DNA of 7,560 nucleotides from Pseudomonadota bacterium (lineage in GTDB: Bacteria > Pseudomonadota > Gammaproteobacteria > Burkholderiales > Burkholderiaceae_D), in the NCBI GenBank assembly GCA_023389425.1, contig JAEWEK010000234.1, positions 1-7,560 of the forward strand. Direction: 5' to 3'. Positions 1 to 6,977 of the stretch are shown here, one piece after another. The position numbers and the translations under genes are program-made. Under the pieces are notes generated by a model. That model worked only from the letters and a program-made list of their open reading frames with translations. It had not been told where the DNA came from and searched no databases. Each line of letters begins with the position of its first letter. Positions within the stretch are counted from its first letter, which is position 1.

Positions 1-5
1 GAGAT

Positions 6-34
6 CGTCGTTCCCGCGCAGGCGGGAACCCCAT
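6..34 (+). repeat. REP-like palindromic intergenic repeat, copy 1
   Basis: Positions 10-29 form a perfect stem-loop: GTTCCCGC, loop GCAG, GCGGGAAC. The 29 bases from 6 to 34 recur exactly at 3347-3375, and a variant lies inverted at 5620-5637. The copy starts a few bases beyond the dehydrogenase stop codon, so it probably sits in that gene's 3' region. The architecture resembles the small dispersed palindromes (REP or dRS3-like) common in betaproteobacteria. No T-run follows on either strand, so it is not a canonical intrinsic terminator. Confidence 0.75.
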
Positions 35-38
35 TTTC

Positions 39-1040
39 CTAGCGCACCACCGAATTCTGCAAAGCCTCCGGGTTGAGAATATTGCTCGGCTGCCCATTCG
101 CGAAGTTGACGACGTTTTCAAACGCCGCCCTGAAATACATCTCGTAACTGTCCTTCTCCACATACCCCAGGTGCGGCGTCGCCAGCACGGTGGGTATGCG
201 CAACAGCTCCGATCCCGGCGGCAGCGGCTCCTCGTTGAACACATCCAGCGCCGCCCACCCGGGGCGCCCCGCCCGCAGGGCGGCTTCCAGCGCCCCCTCC
301 TGCACCAGCTCGCTGCGGCTGGTGTTGACGAATAGTGCATCCGGCTTCATCCGCGCCAGGTCCTGCGCCGTCACCAGTCCACGCGTCGAGTCGGCCAGCC
401 GGATGTGCAAGCTCAGCACGTCCGCCTGTTCGAAGAAAACCTCGCGGCTGGGCGCGGCTTCGAAACCGTCCGCCACCGCCGCCTGCCGGCTCTTGTCGCC
501 GCCCCACACCAGCACCCGCATCCCGAATGCCTTGCCGTAGCCCGCCACCATCTTGCCGATCTTGCCGTAGCTCCAGATCGCCAGCGTGCGGCCCTTGAGC
601 GTGCGGCCCAGCCCGTTGAGCTGGGGATTGATCGACGCCGTCTGCCACAGGCCATCCTTGAGATTGTTCGCGTACGGAACGATCCGCCGGCTGGCCGCCA
701 TGATGAGCGCCCAGGTCAGCTCGGCCGGCGCCACCGGCGAGCCGACACCCTCCGCGATCGCGACGCCATGTTCGGTGGCCGCGGCCACGTCCACATGCCC
801 GCTCACCTTGCCGGTCTGCGACAGCAGCTTCAGGTGCGGCAGCTTGGCCAGCAGCGCGCGCGGAAAACTGGTGCGTTCGCGGATCAGCACGAGTGCGTCG
901 AACGGCGCCAGCCGGATCGCCAGCTGTCCGGCGCCGCGTGACGAATTGGTGAACACCTTGACCTCGTGGCCGTCCAACAAACGGAAGCAATCGAGCTGCC
1001 GGACCGCGTCCTGGTAATCGTCGAGAATTGCAATCTTCAT
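39..1040 (-). CDS. D-2-hydroxyacid dehydrogenase family protein (NAD(P)-dependent)
   Basis: This 333-residue protein belongs to the D-isomer-specific 2-hydroxyacid dehydrogenase family, cytosolic enzymes that interconvert 2-oxoacids and D-2-hydroxyacids with NAD(P)H. An N-terminal substrate domain (about 1-105) contains the SPVAPAELTW stretch near 101-110. The Rossmann domain follows from about 106 to 295, and the C-terminus returns to the substrate domain. The catalytic triad is visible: Arg242 in NTSRSELVQ, Glu271 in DVFNEEPLP and His290 in ATPHLGY. The nucleotide-binding loop reads SYGKIG (157-162), where the usual motif is GxGxxG, so its first glycine is serine. The start at 1040 gives the family's normal length and N-terminus (MKIAILDDY), although no good Shine-Dalgarno precedes it (only AAAAGCG). 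The gene is divergent from pckG and stands alone within the window. Substrate cannot be predicted; a phosphoglycerate, formate or glyoxylate reductase label would be over-specific. Confidence 0.93.
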   Translation of the reverse strand: MKIAILDDYQDAVRQLDCFRLLDGHEVKVFTNSSRGAGQLAIRLAPFDALVLIRERTSFPRALLAKLPHLKLLSQTGKVSGHVDVAAATEHGVAIAEGVGSPVAPAELTWALIMAASRRIVPYANNLKDGLWQTASINPQLNGLGRTLKGRTLAIWSYGKIGKMVAGYGKAFGMRVLVWGGDKSRQAAVADGFEAAPSREVFFEQADVLSLHIRLADSTRGLVTAQDLARMKPDALFVNTSRSELVQEGALEAALRAGRPGWAALDVFNEEPLPPGSELLRIPTVLATPHLGYVEKDSYEMYFRAAFENVVNFANGQPSNILNPEALQNSVVR

Positions 1041-1228
1041 CGCTTTTAACTGTAATTAGGCAAAAGTTCGTAACAGATTAACACGATATGGCGGATTTCA
1101 AATAGTCCACTACATCACTCAACAATTATTCCTACATTTTTGTTGTGACGAGCTTGAATCGGTCATTCAGGGGTGTACAATCGGCCCAAAAGTTACAGGC
1201 TTGACACACTTCCCCCGCACGACCGGTC

Positions 1229-1257
1229 TTGAAAAAATATAAAAAATGCAAGACTAT
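1229..1257 (+). promoter_or_regulatory. Candidate sigma70-type promoter for pckG
   Basis: TTGAAA at 1229-1234 (5 of 6 to the -35 consensus) is followed after 17 bp by GACTAT at 1252-1257, a moderate -10. An A/T tract (AAAAAATATAAAAAAT) fills the spacer. Transcription would start near 1264 and leave a leader of about 130 nt. A perfect TTGACA lies upstream at 1201-1206, but at 16-18 bp it meets only CCGGTC, CGGTCT or GGTCTT, poor -10 elements, so it is the weaker alternative. Prediction from the sequence only. Confidence 0.35.
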
Positions 1258-1387
1258 GCGATGACCGCCGTACCTGCCGAACCCATCCCCGTGATTGGAT
1301 TCCCCAGCGCCAGCGCCGCGCCTCGCGCGGCCACCGGGCATACGACGATCCTGAGGTGCCAGGACAACAGAATTCTTAATTGGTATT

Positions 1388-1392
1388 GGAGG
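1388..1392 (+). promoter_or_regulatory. Ribosome binding site of pckG
   Basis: GGAGG at 1388-1392 lies four bases before the ATG at 1397, within TTGGAGGACCT. It is a strong Shine-Dalgarno and fixes the pckG start; the upstream in-frame codons do not offer a comparable site. Confidence 0.8.
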
Positions 1393-1396
1393 ACCT

Positions 1397-3262
1397 ATGA
1401 ACCAGCCCGTGATGGGCGGCGTCGCCGCACTGAACGTTCCTGAGCACATCAAGCATCAAAAGCTCGTCAATTGGGTAGCGGAAATTGCTGCCCTGACTAA
1501 GCCGGACAGCATCTACTGGTGCGACGGCTCGGCCGAAGAAGCCGACCGCCTGTGCGCGCAAATGGTCGCCGCCGGCACGATGCAGAAACTCAACCCGGCC
1601 AAGCGCCCCAACTCCTACCTCGCCTGCTCCGACCCGAGCGACGTCGCCCGCGTCGAAGACCGCACCTTCATCTGCTCCGCCACCCGCGAGCAGGCCGGCC
1701 CCACCAACAACTGGACCGATCCCGCAGAGATGCGCCGCACCCTGCACGGCCTGTTCGACGGCTGCATGGCCGGCCGCACGCTGTACGTGATTCCGTTCTC
1801 GATGGGGCCGCTGGGTTCGCCGATCGCCCACATCGGCGTCGAGCTGTCCGACTCGCCCTATGTCGTCGTCAACATGCGCATCATGACCCGCATGGGCCGC
1901 GCCGTGTACGACGTGCTGGGCAGCGATGGCGAGTTCGTGCCCTGCGTGCACTCGGTCGGCATGCCGCTGGCGGCCGGCCAGCAGGACGTGCGCTGGCCCT
2001 GCAACTCGACCAAGTACATTGTTCACTATCCGGAAACGCGCGAGATCTGGTCCTTCGGTTCCGGCTACGGCGGCAACGCCCTGCTGGGCAAAAAATGCTT
2101 CGCGCTGCGCATCGCGTCCAATATGGGCTACCAGGAAGCGCAGGCCGGCGGCACCGGCTGGCTGGCCGAGCACATGCTGATCCTCGGCGTCGAATCGCCG
2201 CAGGGCGAGAAGAACTACGTCGCCGCCGCCTTCCCTTCGGCCTGCGGCAAGACCAACTTCGCGATGCTGATCCCGCCTGCCGGCTTCGAAGGCTGGAAGG
2301 TCACCACCATCGGCGACGACATCGCCTGGATCAAGCCGGGCGCCGATGGCCGCCTGTATGCGATCAACCCGGAAGCCGGCTACTTCGGCGTGGCGCCGGG
2401 CACCAACGACAAGACCAACCACAACTGCATGGCCTCGCTGTCGCGCGACACCATCTTCACCAACGTCGCGCTGACCGATGACGGCGACGTCTGGTGGGAA
2501 GGCATGACCAAGGAGGCGCCCGCGCACCTGATCGACTGGCAGGGCCGCGACTGGACCCCGGCATCGGGCACCAAGGCCGCGCATCCGAACGCGCGCTTCA
2601 CCGTGGCCGCGACCCAGAACCCGGTGATCGACCCGGCCTGGGACGATCCGGCCGGCGTGCCGATCTCCGCCTTCATCTTCGGCGGCCGCCGCTCGACCAC
2701 GGTGCCGCTGGTGACCGAGGCGCGCGACTGGGTCGAGGGCGTGTACATGGCAGCGACCATGGGCTCGGAAACCACCGCCGCCGCCGCCGGCCAGATGGGC
2801 GTGGTGCGCCGCGACCCGTACGCGATGCTGCCCTTCATCGGCTACAACATGAGCGAGTACTTCCAGCACTGGCTCGACCTGGGCCGCAAGGTGGCGGCGA
2901 AGAACCCGGCCGCGCTGCCTAAGATCTTCTGCGTGAACTGGTTCCGCACCGACGACAAGGGCCAGTTCGTGTGGCCGGGCTACGGCGACAATATGCGCGT
3001 GCTGAAGTGGATCCTGGACCGCACCCACGGCCAGGGCGGCGGCGTCGAGAACATGTTCGGCACCACGCCGGGCTACGCCGACCTGACATGGGACGGCGTC
3101 AGCTTCACCGAAGAGCAGTTCAAGCAGATCACGTCCATCGACAAGGATGCGTGGCGCGAGGAGCTCAGGCTGCACACCGAGCTGTTCGACAAGCTGGCGT
3201 ATCGCCTGCCGCAGGAACTGGTGGCGACCAAGGCGAAGCTGGAAAAGTCGCTGGCTGAGTGA
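1397..3262 (+). CDS. pckG: Phosphoenolpyruvate carboxykinase (GTP)
   Basis: This 621-residue cytosolic enzyme converts oxaloacetate and GTP to phosphoenolpyruvate, GDP and CO2, the committed step of gluconeogenesis from TCA-cycle carbon. The length is normal for the GTP-type family. The P-loop FPSACGKTN spans 279-287, with the hyper-reactive Cys283 and Lys285 typical of GTP enzymes and absent from the ATP-type PckA. The metal ligands match the animal enzyme by position: Lys233 in LLGKKCFALRIAS, His259 in WLAEHM and Asp308 in GDDIAW. Other family blocks are FGGRRSTTVPLV (428-439), WFRTDDKG (515-522) and ENMFGTTP (551-558). The start has a strong ribosome binding site. The gene is monocistronic: it is divergent from the dehydrogenase and closed by an intrinsic terminator at 3296-3322. 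Every family residue I checked is present and the frame is intact. Control by carbon source is likely from family knowledge but is not shown by the sequence. Confidence 0.98.
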   Translation: MNQPVMGGVAALNVPEHIKHQKLVNWVAEIAALTKPDSIYWCDGSAEEADRLCAQMVAAGTMQKLNPAKRPNSYLACSDPSDVARVEDRTFICSATREQAGPTNNWTDPAEMRRTLHGLFDGCMAGRTLYVIPFSMGPLGSPIAHIGVELSDSPYVVVNMRIMTRMGRAVYDVLGSDGEFVPCVHSVGMPLAAGQQDVRWPCNSTKYIVHYPETREIWSFGSGYGGNALLGKKCFALRIASNMGYQEAQAGGTGWLAEHMLILGVESPQGEKNYVAAAFPSACGKTNFAMLIPPAGFEGWKVTTIGDDIAWIKPGADGRLYAINPEAGYFGVAPGTNDKTNHNCMASLSRDTIFTNVALTDDGDVWWEGMTKEAPAHLIDWQGRDWTPASGTKAAHPNARFTVAATQNPVIDPAWDDPAGVPISAFIFGGRRSTTVPLVTEARDWVEGVYMAATMGSETTAAAAGQMGVVRRDPYAMLPFIGYNMSEYFQHWLDLGRKVAAKNPAALPKIFCVNWFRTDDKGQFVWPGYGDNMRVLKWILDRTHGQGGGVENMFGTTPGYADLTWDGVSFTEEQFKQITSIDKDAWREELRLHTELFDKLAYRLPQELVATKAKLEKSLAE

Positions 3263-3266
3263 TCGC

Positions 3267-3286
3267 GCAGCGGCTGGCGCCGCTGC
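3267..3286 (+). other. Stem-loop just after the pckG stop codon
   Basis: GCAGCGGC (3267-3274) pairs perfectly with GCCGCTGC (3279-3286) around the loop TGGC, four bases after the stop codon. No T-tract follows, so it does not act as an intrinsic terminator alone. It may protect the mRNA 3' end or assist the terminator ten bases downstream. The function is inferred. Confidence 0.5.
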
Positions 3287-3295
3287 CTGATGCCG

Positions 3296-3322
3296 AAAGC
3301 CGCAGTTCGCTGCGGCTTTTTT
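3296..3322 (+). terminator. Rho-independent terminator of pckG
   Basis: AAAGCCGCAG (3296-3305) pairs with CTGCGGCTTT (3310-3319) around the tetraloop TTCG, and six T's run from 3317 to 3322. A G+C-rich stem with a U-tract 34 bases after the pckG stop is a textbook intrinsic terminator. It should insulate the exporter gene downstream, which therefore needs its own promoter. Confidence 0.92.
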
Positions 3323-3346
3323 CGTTGGGCGTCAGCTGATGAACAC

Positions 3347-3375
3347 CGTCGTTCCCGCGCAGGCGGGAACCCCAT
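3347..3375 (+). repeat. REP-like palindromic intergenic repeat, copy 2
   Basis: This copy is identical over 29 bases to positions 6-34 and in the same orientation; the stem-loop core is 3351-3370. It lies between the pckG terminator and the exporter gene. The rest of this 215-base gap (3376-3477) holds no recognisable gene. It contains a TATGAT (3431-3436) that could be a -10 element for the exporter, but no matching -35 lies 16-18 bp upstream. Confidence 0.8.
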
Positions 3376-3477
3376 GGCTTCAGGCGGACCCTCCTCAAGC
3401 TGCTAGGTATTTTTACCCTCTGCCCATGTTTATGATGGCTGGATCGAGACACCCGAACGCGGAAGCGGGGCCGCGTC

Positions 3478-5592
3478 GTGCTCACCATGAAGACGATCCT
3501 CCAGTCGGAATCCAGCGAGTGCGGTCTGGCCTGCCTGGCGATGATCGCCTGCCACTTCGGGCACAAGGTCGAGCTGTCCGAACTGCGCCAGCGCTTCTCG
3601 GTCAGCCTCAAGGGCGTGAACCTGCCCAACCTGATCCGCTACGCGGCGTCCCTTCATTTGTCGGCGCGCCCGCTGCGGCTGGAGCTCGATAGCCTCGGCG
3701 ACCTGCAGCTGCCCTGCATCATCCACTGGAACCTCAACCACTTCGTGGTCCTGCGCAAGGTGCACACGCGCTGGCGCGGCGGCACGGTCGTCACCATCCT
3801 CGACCCGTCGTCCGGCGAACAGCGCATGACGCTCGAGGAGTTTTCACGCGCCTTCACCGGCGTGGCGGTCGAACTGGCGCCGACGCCGGCGTTCGAGGCG
3901 CGCCAGGAAGCGCGGCGGGTGTCGATCCGTGAACTCACCGGCGAAATCAGGGGCTTGCGCGGCGCGGTGACGCAGGTGCTCGGGCTGGCGCTGGCGCTCG
4001 AGATGTTCGCGCTGGTGCAGCCGCTGTTCAACCAGTTCGCCATCGACTACGTGATCGTCAGCGGCGACATGGAGCTGATGCTGGTGCTGGCGCTCGGCTT
4101 CGGCCTGGTGCTCGTCACCCGCACCGCGATCGACCTCGCGCGCAGCTGGGTGCTGATGCGCTGGGGGATGCAGGTCAGCCTGCAATGGTCGCTGCGCGTG
4201 TTCAGCCATCTCACGCGGCTGCCGATGTCGTATTTCGAAAAGCGCCACCTCGGCGACGTCGTCTCGCGCTTCGGCAGCATCGGATCGATCCAGTCCACGC
4301 TGACCGCCCTGTTCGTCGAGACCGTGCTCGATGGCCTGATGGCGGTGCTGGCGCTGGGCATGATGCTGCTCTACAGCCAGGCGCTGGCGCTGGTGGTCGT
4401 GCTGGCGGTGGCGGCGTATGCGCTGCTGCGCTGGCTGTTCTACGGCCCCTTGCGCGACGCGTCGAAGGAGCGGCTGGTGCTGGCGGCGAAGGAGAATACG
4501 CACTTCCTCGAAACCGTGCGCGCGATGAGCACACTGAAGCTGTTCGGCCGCGAAGCCGAGCGCCGCGCGGCCTGGCAAAACCTGAAGGTCGACGTCAACA
4601 ACCGCGACATCCGCACGCAAAAGCTGACCATCGTGTTCCGCATGCTGAACACCGGGATCACCGGCGCGCAGACGCTGATCGTGTTCTACATCGGCGCCGC
4701 GCTGGTGACGCGCAACGCGCTCACGGTCGGCATGCTGATGGCCTTCATCAGCTACGCGGGCACGTTCTCGTCGCGCCTGTTCAACGTGATCGACGTGCTG
4801 GTCAACCTGAAGATGATCGGCCTGCACGCCGAGCGGCTTGGCGATATCGTCGGCGCCACGCCGGAGGCCGAGCCGCGGATGGAGACCGACCTGCGCCGCA
4901 TCGCGCCCGCGATCACGCTGCGCGGCGTGAAGTACCGCTATGGCGATGCCGAACCGTGGGTGCTGAACGGGGTGGACCTCGAGATCCCGGCCGGCGAAAA
5001 CATCGCGCTCGCCGGCGCCAGCGGCTGCGGCAAGACCACGCTGTGCAAGATCCTCGTCGGCCTGCTGGAGCCGGTCGAAGGGGAGGTGCTGGTCGGCGGC
5101 ATCCCGGTGCGCCAGCTCGGCCTGCGCACTTACCGCCAGATGATCGGCACCGTCATGCAGGACGACGTGCTGCTGGCCGGTTCGCTCCTCGAGAACATCT
5201 GCTTCTTCGACACCGCGCCGGACCTCGAGCGGGTGGAACGCTGCGCGCGGCTGGCGGCGATCCACGAGGAAGTCGGTGCGATGCCGATGGGGTACCAGAC
5301 GCTGGTGGGGGAGATGGGCAGCAGCCTGTCGGGCGGGCAGAAGCAGCGCGTGCTGCTGGCGCGCGCGCTGTACAAGCAGCCGTTGGTGCTGGCGCTTGAC
5401 GAAGCCACCAGCCATCTCGACCTGGCCAACGAGCGCAAGGTGAACCAGGCGCTGGCCGGGCTGGAACTCACCCGGATCTCGGTGGCGCACCGGCCCGATA
5501 CGATACGCGCGGCGCGGCGCGTGATTACGCTGGCGGGCGGGGCGATCGTGGGCGACGTGGAGCAGGTGCCGCTGGCGAATGTGGCGGCGTGA
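3478..5592 (+). CDS. Peptidase domain-containing ABC exporter (C39 / CvaB-RaxB-LanT type)
   Basis: This 704-residue inner-membrane protein should cleave the leader of a ribosomal peptide and export the core. Residues 1-140 form a C39 cysteine peptidase: Gln9 (oxyanion hole), Cys15 in SSECGLACLAM, His88 in NHFVVL and Asp109 in LDPSSG, so the domain looks active rather than degenerate. C39 domains of this family usually cut after double-glycine motifs. The membrane domain follows (about 160-440), with hydrophobic segments near 162-190, 200-218, 282-321 and 390-440. The ATPase domain carries Walker A GASGCGKTT (513-521), Q-loop Gln561, signature LSGGQ (617-621), Walker B ending in Asp641-Glu642, SHLD (645-648) and switch His671. 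The GTG at 3478 has GGGG seven bases upstream; the ATG at 3487 (MKTILQSE) resembles usual family N-termini but lies 16 bases from it, so the start is uncertain by three residues. The gene is convergent with the HlyD and LanB-like genes, which suggests the same export pathway. Cargo is unknown. Confidence 0.95.
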   Translation: MLTMKTILQSESSECGLACLAMIACHFGHKVELSELRQRFSVSLKGVNLPNLIRYAASLHLSARPLRLELDSLGDLQLPCIIHWNLNHFVVLRKVHTRWRGGTVVTILDPSSGEQRMTLEEFSRAFTGVAVELAPTPAFEARQEARRVSIRELTGEIRGLRGAVTQVLGLALALEMFALVQPLFNQFAIDYVIVSGDMELMLVLALGFGLVLVTRTAIDLARSWVLMRWGMQVSLQWSLRVFSHLTRLPMSYFEKRHLGDVVSRFGSIGSIQSTLTALFVETVLDGLMAVLALGMMLLYSQALALVVVLAVAAYALLRWLFYGPLRDASKERLVLAAKENTHFLETVRAMSTLKLFGREAERRAAWQNLKVDVNNRDIRTQKLTIVFRMLNTGITGAQTLIVFYIGAALVTRNALTVGMLMAFISYAGTFSSRLFNVIDVLVNLKMIGLHAERLGDIVGATPEAEPRMETDLRRIAPAITLRGVKYRYGDAEPWVLNGVDLEIPAGENIALAGASGCGKTTLCKILVGLLEPVEGEVLVGGIPVRQLGLRTYRQMIGTVMQDDVLLAGSLLENICFFDTAPDLERVERCARLAAIHEEVGAMPMGYQTLVGEMGSSLSGGQKQRVLLARALYKQPLVLALDEATSHLDLANERKVNQALAGLELTRISVAHRPDTIRAARRVITLAGGAIVGDVEQVPLANVAA

Positions 5593-5619
5593 GAGTTGCC
5601 CCTCCCTCAAACGCCGCCG

Positions 5620-5637
5620 TCCCCGCCTGCGCGGGGA
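5620..5637 (-). repeat. REP-like palindrome, variant copy in opposite orientation
   Basis: On the minus strand this reads TCCCCGC, loop GCAG, GCGGGGA: the same loop and overall pattern as copies 1 and 2, with compensating changes in the stem that keep it paired. It occupies the 68-base gap between the convergent exporter and HlyD genes, and no other feature is visible there. It may act as a shared 3'-end structure, although no T-run follows on either strand. Confidence 0.6.
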
Positions 5638-5660
5638 AAACGGTGGTTTGCGTCAGCGTC

Positions 5661-6977
5661 TTACAGGCGGCTGACCGTCGCCAGCGCAGGCTGGATCACC
5701 CACTGCCAAATCCTGCGCCGGTCCTCGACGATATCGGCATCCAGCGCCATTCCCGGCGTCAGCGGCCGCGCGCGTCCCTCCGTCTCGATGCTTTGCCGCG
5801 CCAGCCGCACACGTACGCGGAACAAGCCTTCCTTGCCCGTATAACCCTGCACCGTCTGCCGCAGGTCGTCGACGATCACGCTGGCGAGATTGGGCGGCAG
5901 CTCGCCCGGCGTGAACGGTGTCGCGCTGACGTCGACCACACGCCCCGGATACAGTCCGTACATCTGGTAGGGGAAGGCCTTGTAGCGGATCAGCACATCC
6001 TGCCCGGCCGCAATGAAGCCGGCCATTTTGCTGGGCACGAACAGCTGCACCTCCAGCTCCGGCGCGGCGGCGCTGCGCGCGGGTGCGGGAATCAGCGTGG
6101 CGATCGTCTGCGACTGGTTCACCGCCTGTCCGACCTGGAAGCCGATCGCGCTGACCGCCCCGGCCTTGGGCGCGGTGACCAGCGTGGTCCGGCGTCCCGC
6201 GTTTTCGGCGATCTCCTGGTCGATGCCGGCGCGCGCGTTGTCGATCTGCGCCAGGTCGCTGGCCAGCTTGGTCGCCAGGCCGTCGCGTTCGGCGCGCAGG
6301 CCGAGCATGGCCGCCGCCAGCTGGGTTTTCGTCCGCTGCAGGCTGGCCAGGCGCGATGCGACGTCCAGCAGGTCTTCCTGCTTCTGGCGGCTCTGCGCGG
6401 TCGACACGAAGCCGCCGGACTGCAGCGTTTCGTACTGCTTCAGGCTGGCGCGGGCCAGCTCCTGGCGCCGCTGCGCGATGTCCAGTTCCTGTTCGAGCTG
6501 CTGGCGCTCGTTATCGGCGTTACGCAGCTTGTCGTCCAGCTCGCGGCGCTTTTCGTCCGACTGGTGGATGCGCAGGCGCCGTTCCTCGGCCAGCGCCTGG
6601 CGGCGCACTTCCAGCTGCTGCGCCACCAGCGCGGTCAGCTCGCCGCCGATGCCCTGCTTTTCGGTGGAGAGGTCGAACAGCACTTCGCCTTCCTTCACCC
6701 ATTGGCCCTCGGCGACGCGGCTGCGCACCAGCACGCCGGCGGTGGGCGCGGCGATGCCGACGCTGCCGCCGACAGGGACCACCAGGCCGGCCACGCGCGC
6801 CTTCTTGGTGACGGAGCCGAAGGCGACGAACAGGGCCAGTGCCGCCGCCAGCACCAGCGCGACGGCGACGATGAGCAGGCTGGAGATCGGCTGGTCGAGG
6901 CGGATCGCGCCGACCGCCTTGGCGCGCCGCGCCTCCATGACTTCTGTCCGGAACAGGCTTCCCTGTTCCATCGTCAT
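5661..6977 (-). CDS. HlyD/CvaA-family membrane fusion protein (secretion adaptor)
   Basis: This protein of 438 residues (436 from the second ATG) is a periplasmic adaptor that joins a peptidase-type ABC exporter to an outer-membrane TolC-like channel. A short cytoplasmic N-terminus with LFRTEVMEARR is typical of the CvaA/RaxA group. One membrane anchor (about 31-53) follows, then the first lipoyl half-domain (about 64-105, with VAEGQWVKEGEVLF). A long charged coiled-coil hairpin spans about 113-260, and the second lipoyl half is near 266-296 (TLVTAPKAGAVSAIGF). The beta-barrel region contains the family block YKAFPYQMYGLYPG, and the end reads LTPGMALDADIVEDRRRIWQW. The open frame continues upstream to 7430, but that part is a shadow of the LanB-like gene. 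The start at 6977 overlaps the upstream stop as ATGA, which indicates translational coupling in one operon. The partner is very probably the convergent C39 exporter at 3478-5592. Confidence 0.94.
   Translation of the reverse strand: MTMEQGSLFRTEVMEARRAKAVGAIRLDQPISSLLIVAVALVLAAALALFVAFGSVTKKARVAGLVVPVGGSVGIAAPTAGVLVRSRVAEGQWVKEGEVLFDLSTEKQGIGGELTALVAQQLEVRRQALAEERRLRIHQSDEKRRELDDKLRNADNERQQLEQELDIAQRRQELARASLKQYETLQSGGFVSTAQSRQKQEDLLDVASRLASLQRTKTQLAAAMLGLRAERDGLATKLASDLAQIDNARAGIDQEIAENAGRRTTLVTAPKAGAVSAIGFQVGQAVNQSQTIATLIPAPARSAAAPELEVQLFVPSKMAGFIAAGQDVLIRYKAFPYQMYGLYPGRVVDVSATPFTPGELPPNLASVIVDDLRQTVQGYTGKEGLFRVRVRLARQSIETEGRARPLTPGMALDADIVEDRRRIWQWVIQPALATVSRL

Larger units (their letters stand above)
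1041..1396. promoter_or_regulatory. Divergent intergenic region between the dehydrogenase and pckG
   Basis: These 356 bases contain no convincing gene. About 1041-1260 is clearly richer in A+T than the flanking genes, as expected for promoters firing in both directions. It holds an imperfect dyad at 1115-1148 (CAACAA at 1120-1125, TTGTTG at 1140-1145, flanked by TCAC and TGA). The part from 1261 on is G+C-rich and is probably the pckG leader; it contains a 7-bp hairpin at 1315-1331 (GCCGCGC, loop CTC, GCGCGGC). For the dehydrogenase, a weak minus-strand TTGAAA with TAATCT 15 bp downstream can be found around 1079-1105, but the spacing is poor. Confidence 0.6.

Noticed and set aside
1201..1223. 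Perfect TTGACA at 1201-1206 as the main pckG -35 element
   Set aside because: No acceptable -10 hexamer lies 16-18 bp downstream; the best matches are CGGTCT and GGTCTT. It is kept only as an alternative.
1376..3175. A 599-codon open frame on the minus strand opposite pckG
   Set aside because: Its translation is a low-complexity Ala/Gly/Arg/His-rich product with no recognisable domain and lies entirely antisense to an unambiguous pckG. Long antisense frames are expected in G+C-rich coding sequence.
3374..3406. A 10-codon frame encoding MASGGPSSSC, considered as a miniature RiPP precursor because of its Ser/Cys content and nearness to the exporter
   Set aside because: Its start lies inside the REP-like repeat, it has no Shine-Dalgarno and it is too short to carry a leader for LanB or C39 recognition.
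3844..5610. A 588-codon open frame on the minus strand opposite the ABC exporter
   Set aside because: It encodes an Arg/His/Gln/Ala-rich product without domains; it mirrors the codon bias of the real exporter gene.
5620..5637. The inverted repeat between the convergent genes as a bidirectional intrinsic terminator
   Set aside because: The stem is good but neither strand has a U-tract after it (AAAACGG on plus, CGGCGG on minus), so it does not meet the usual criteria.
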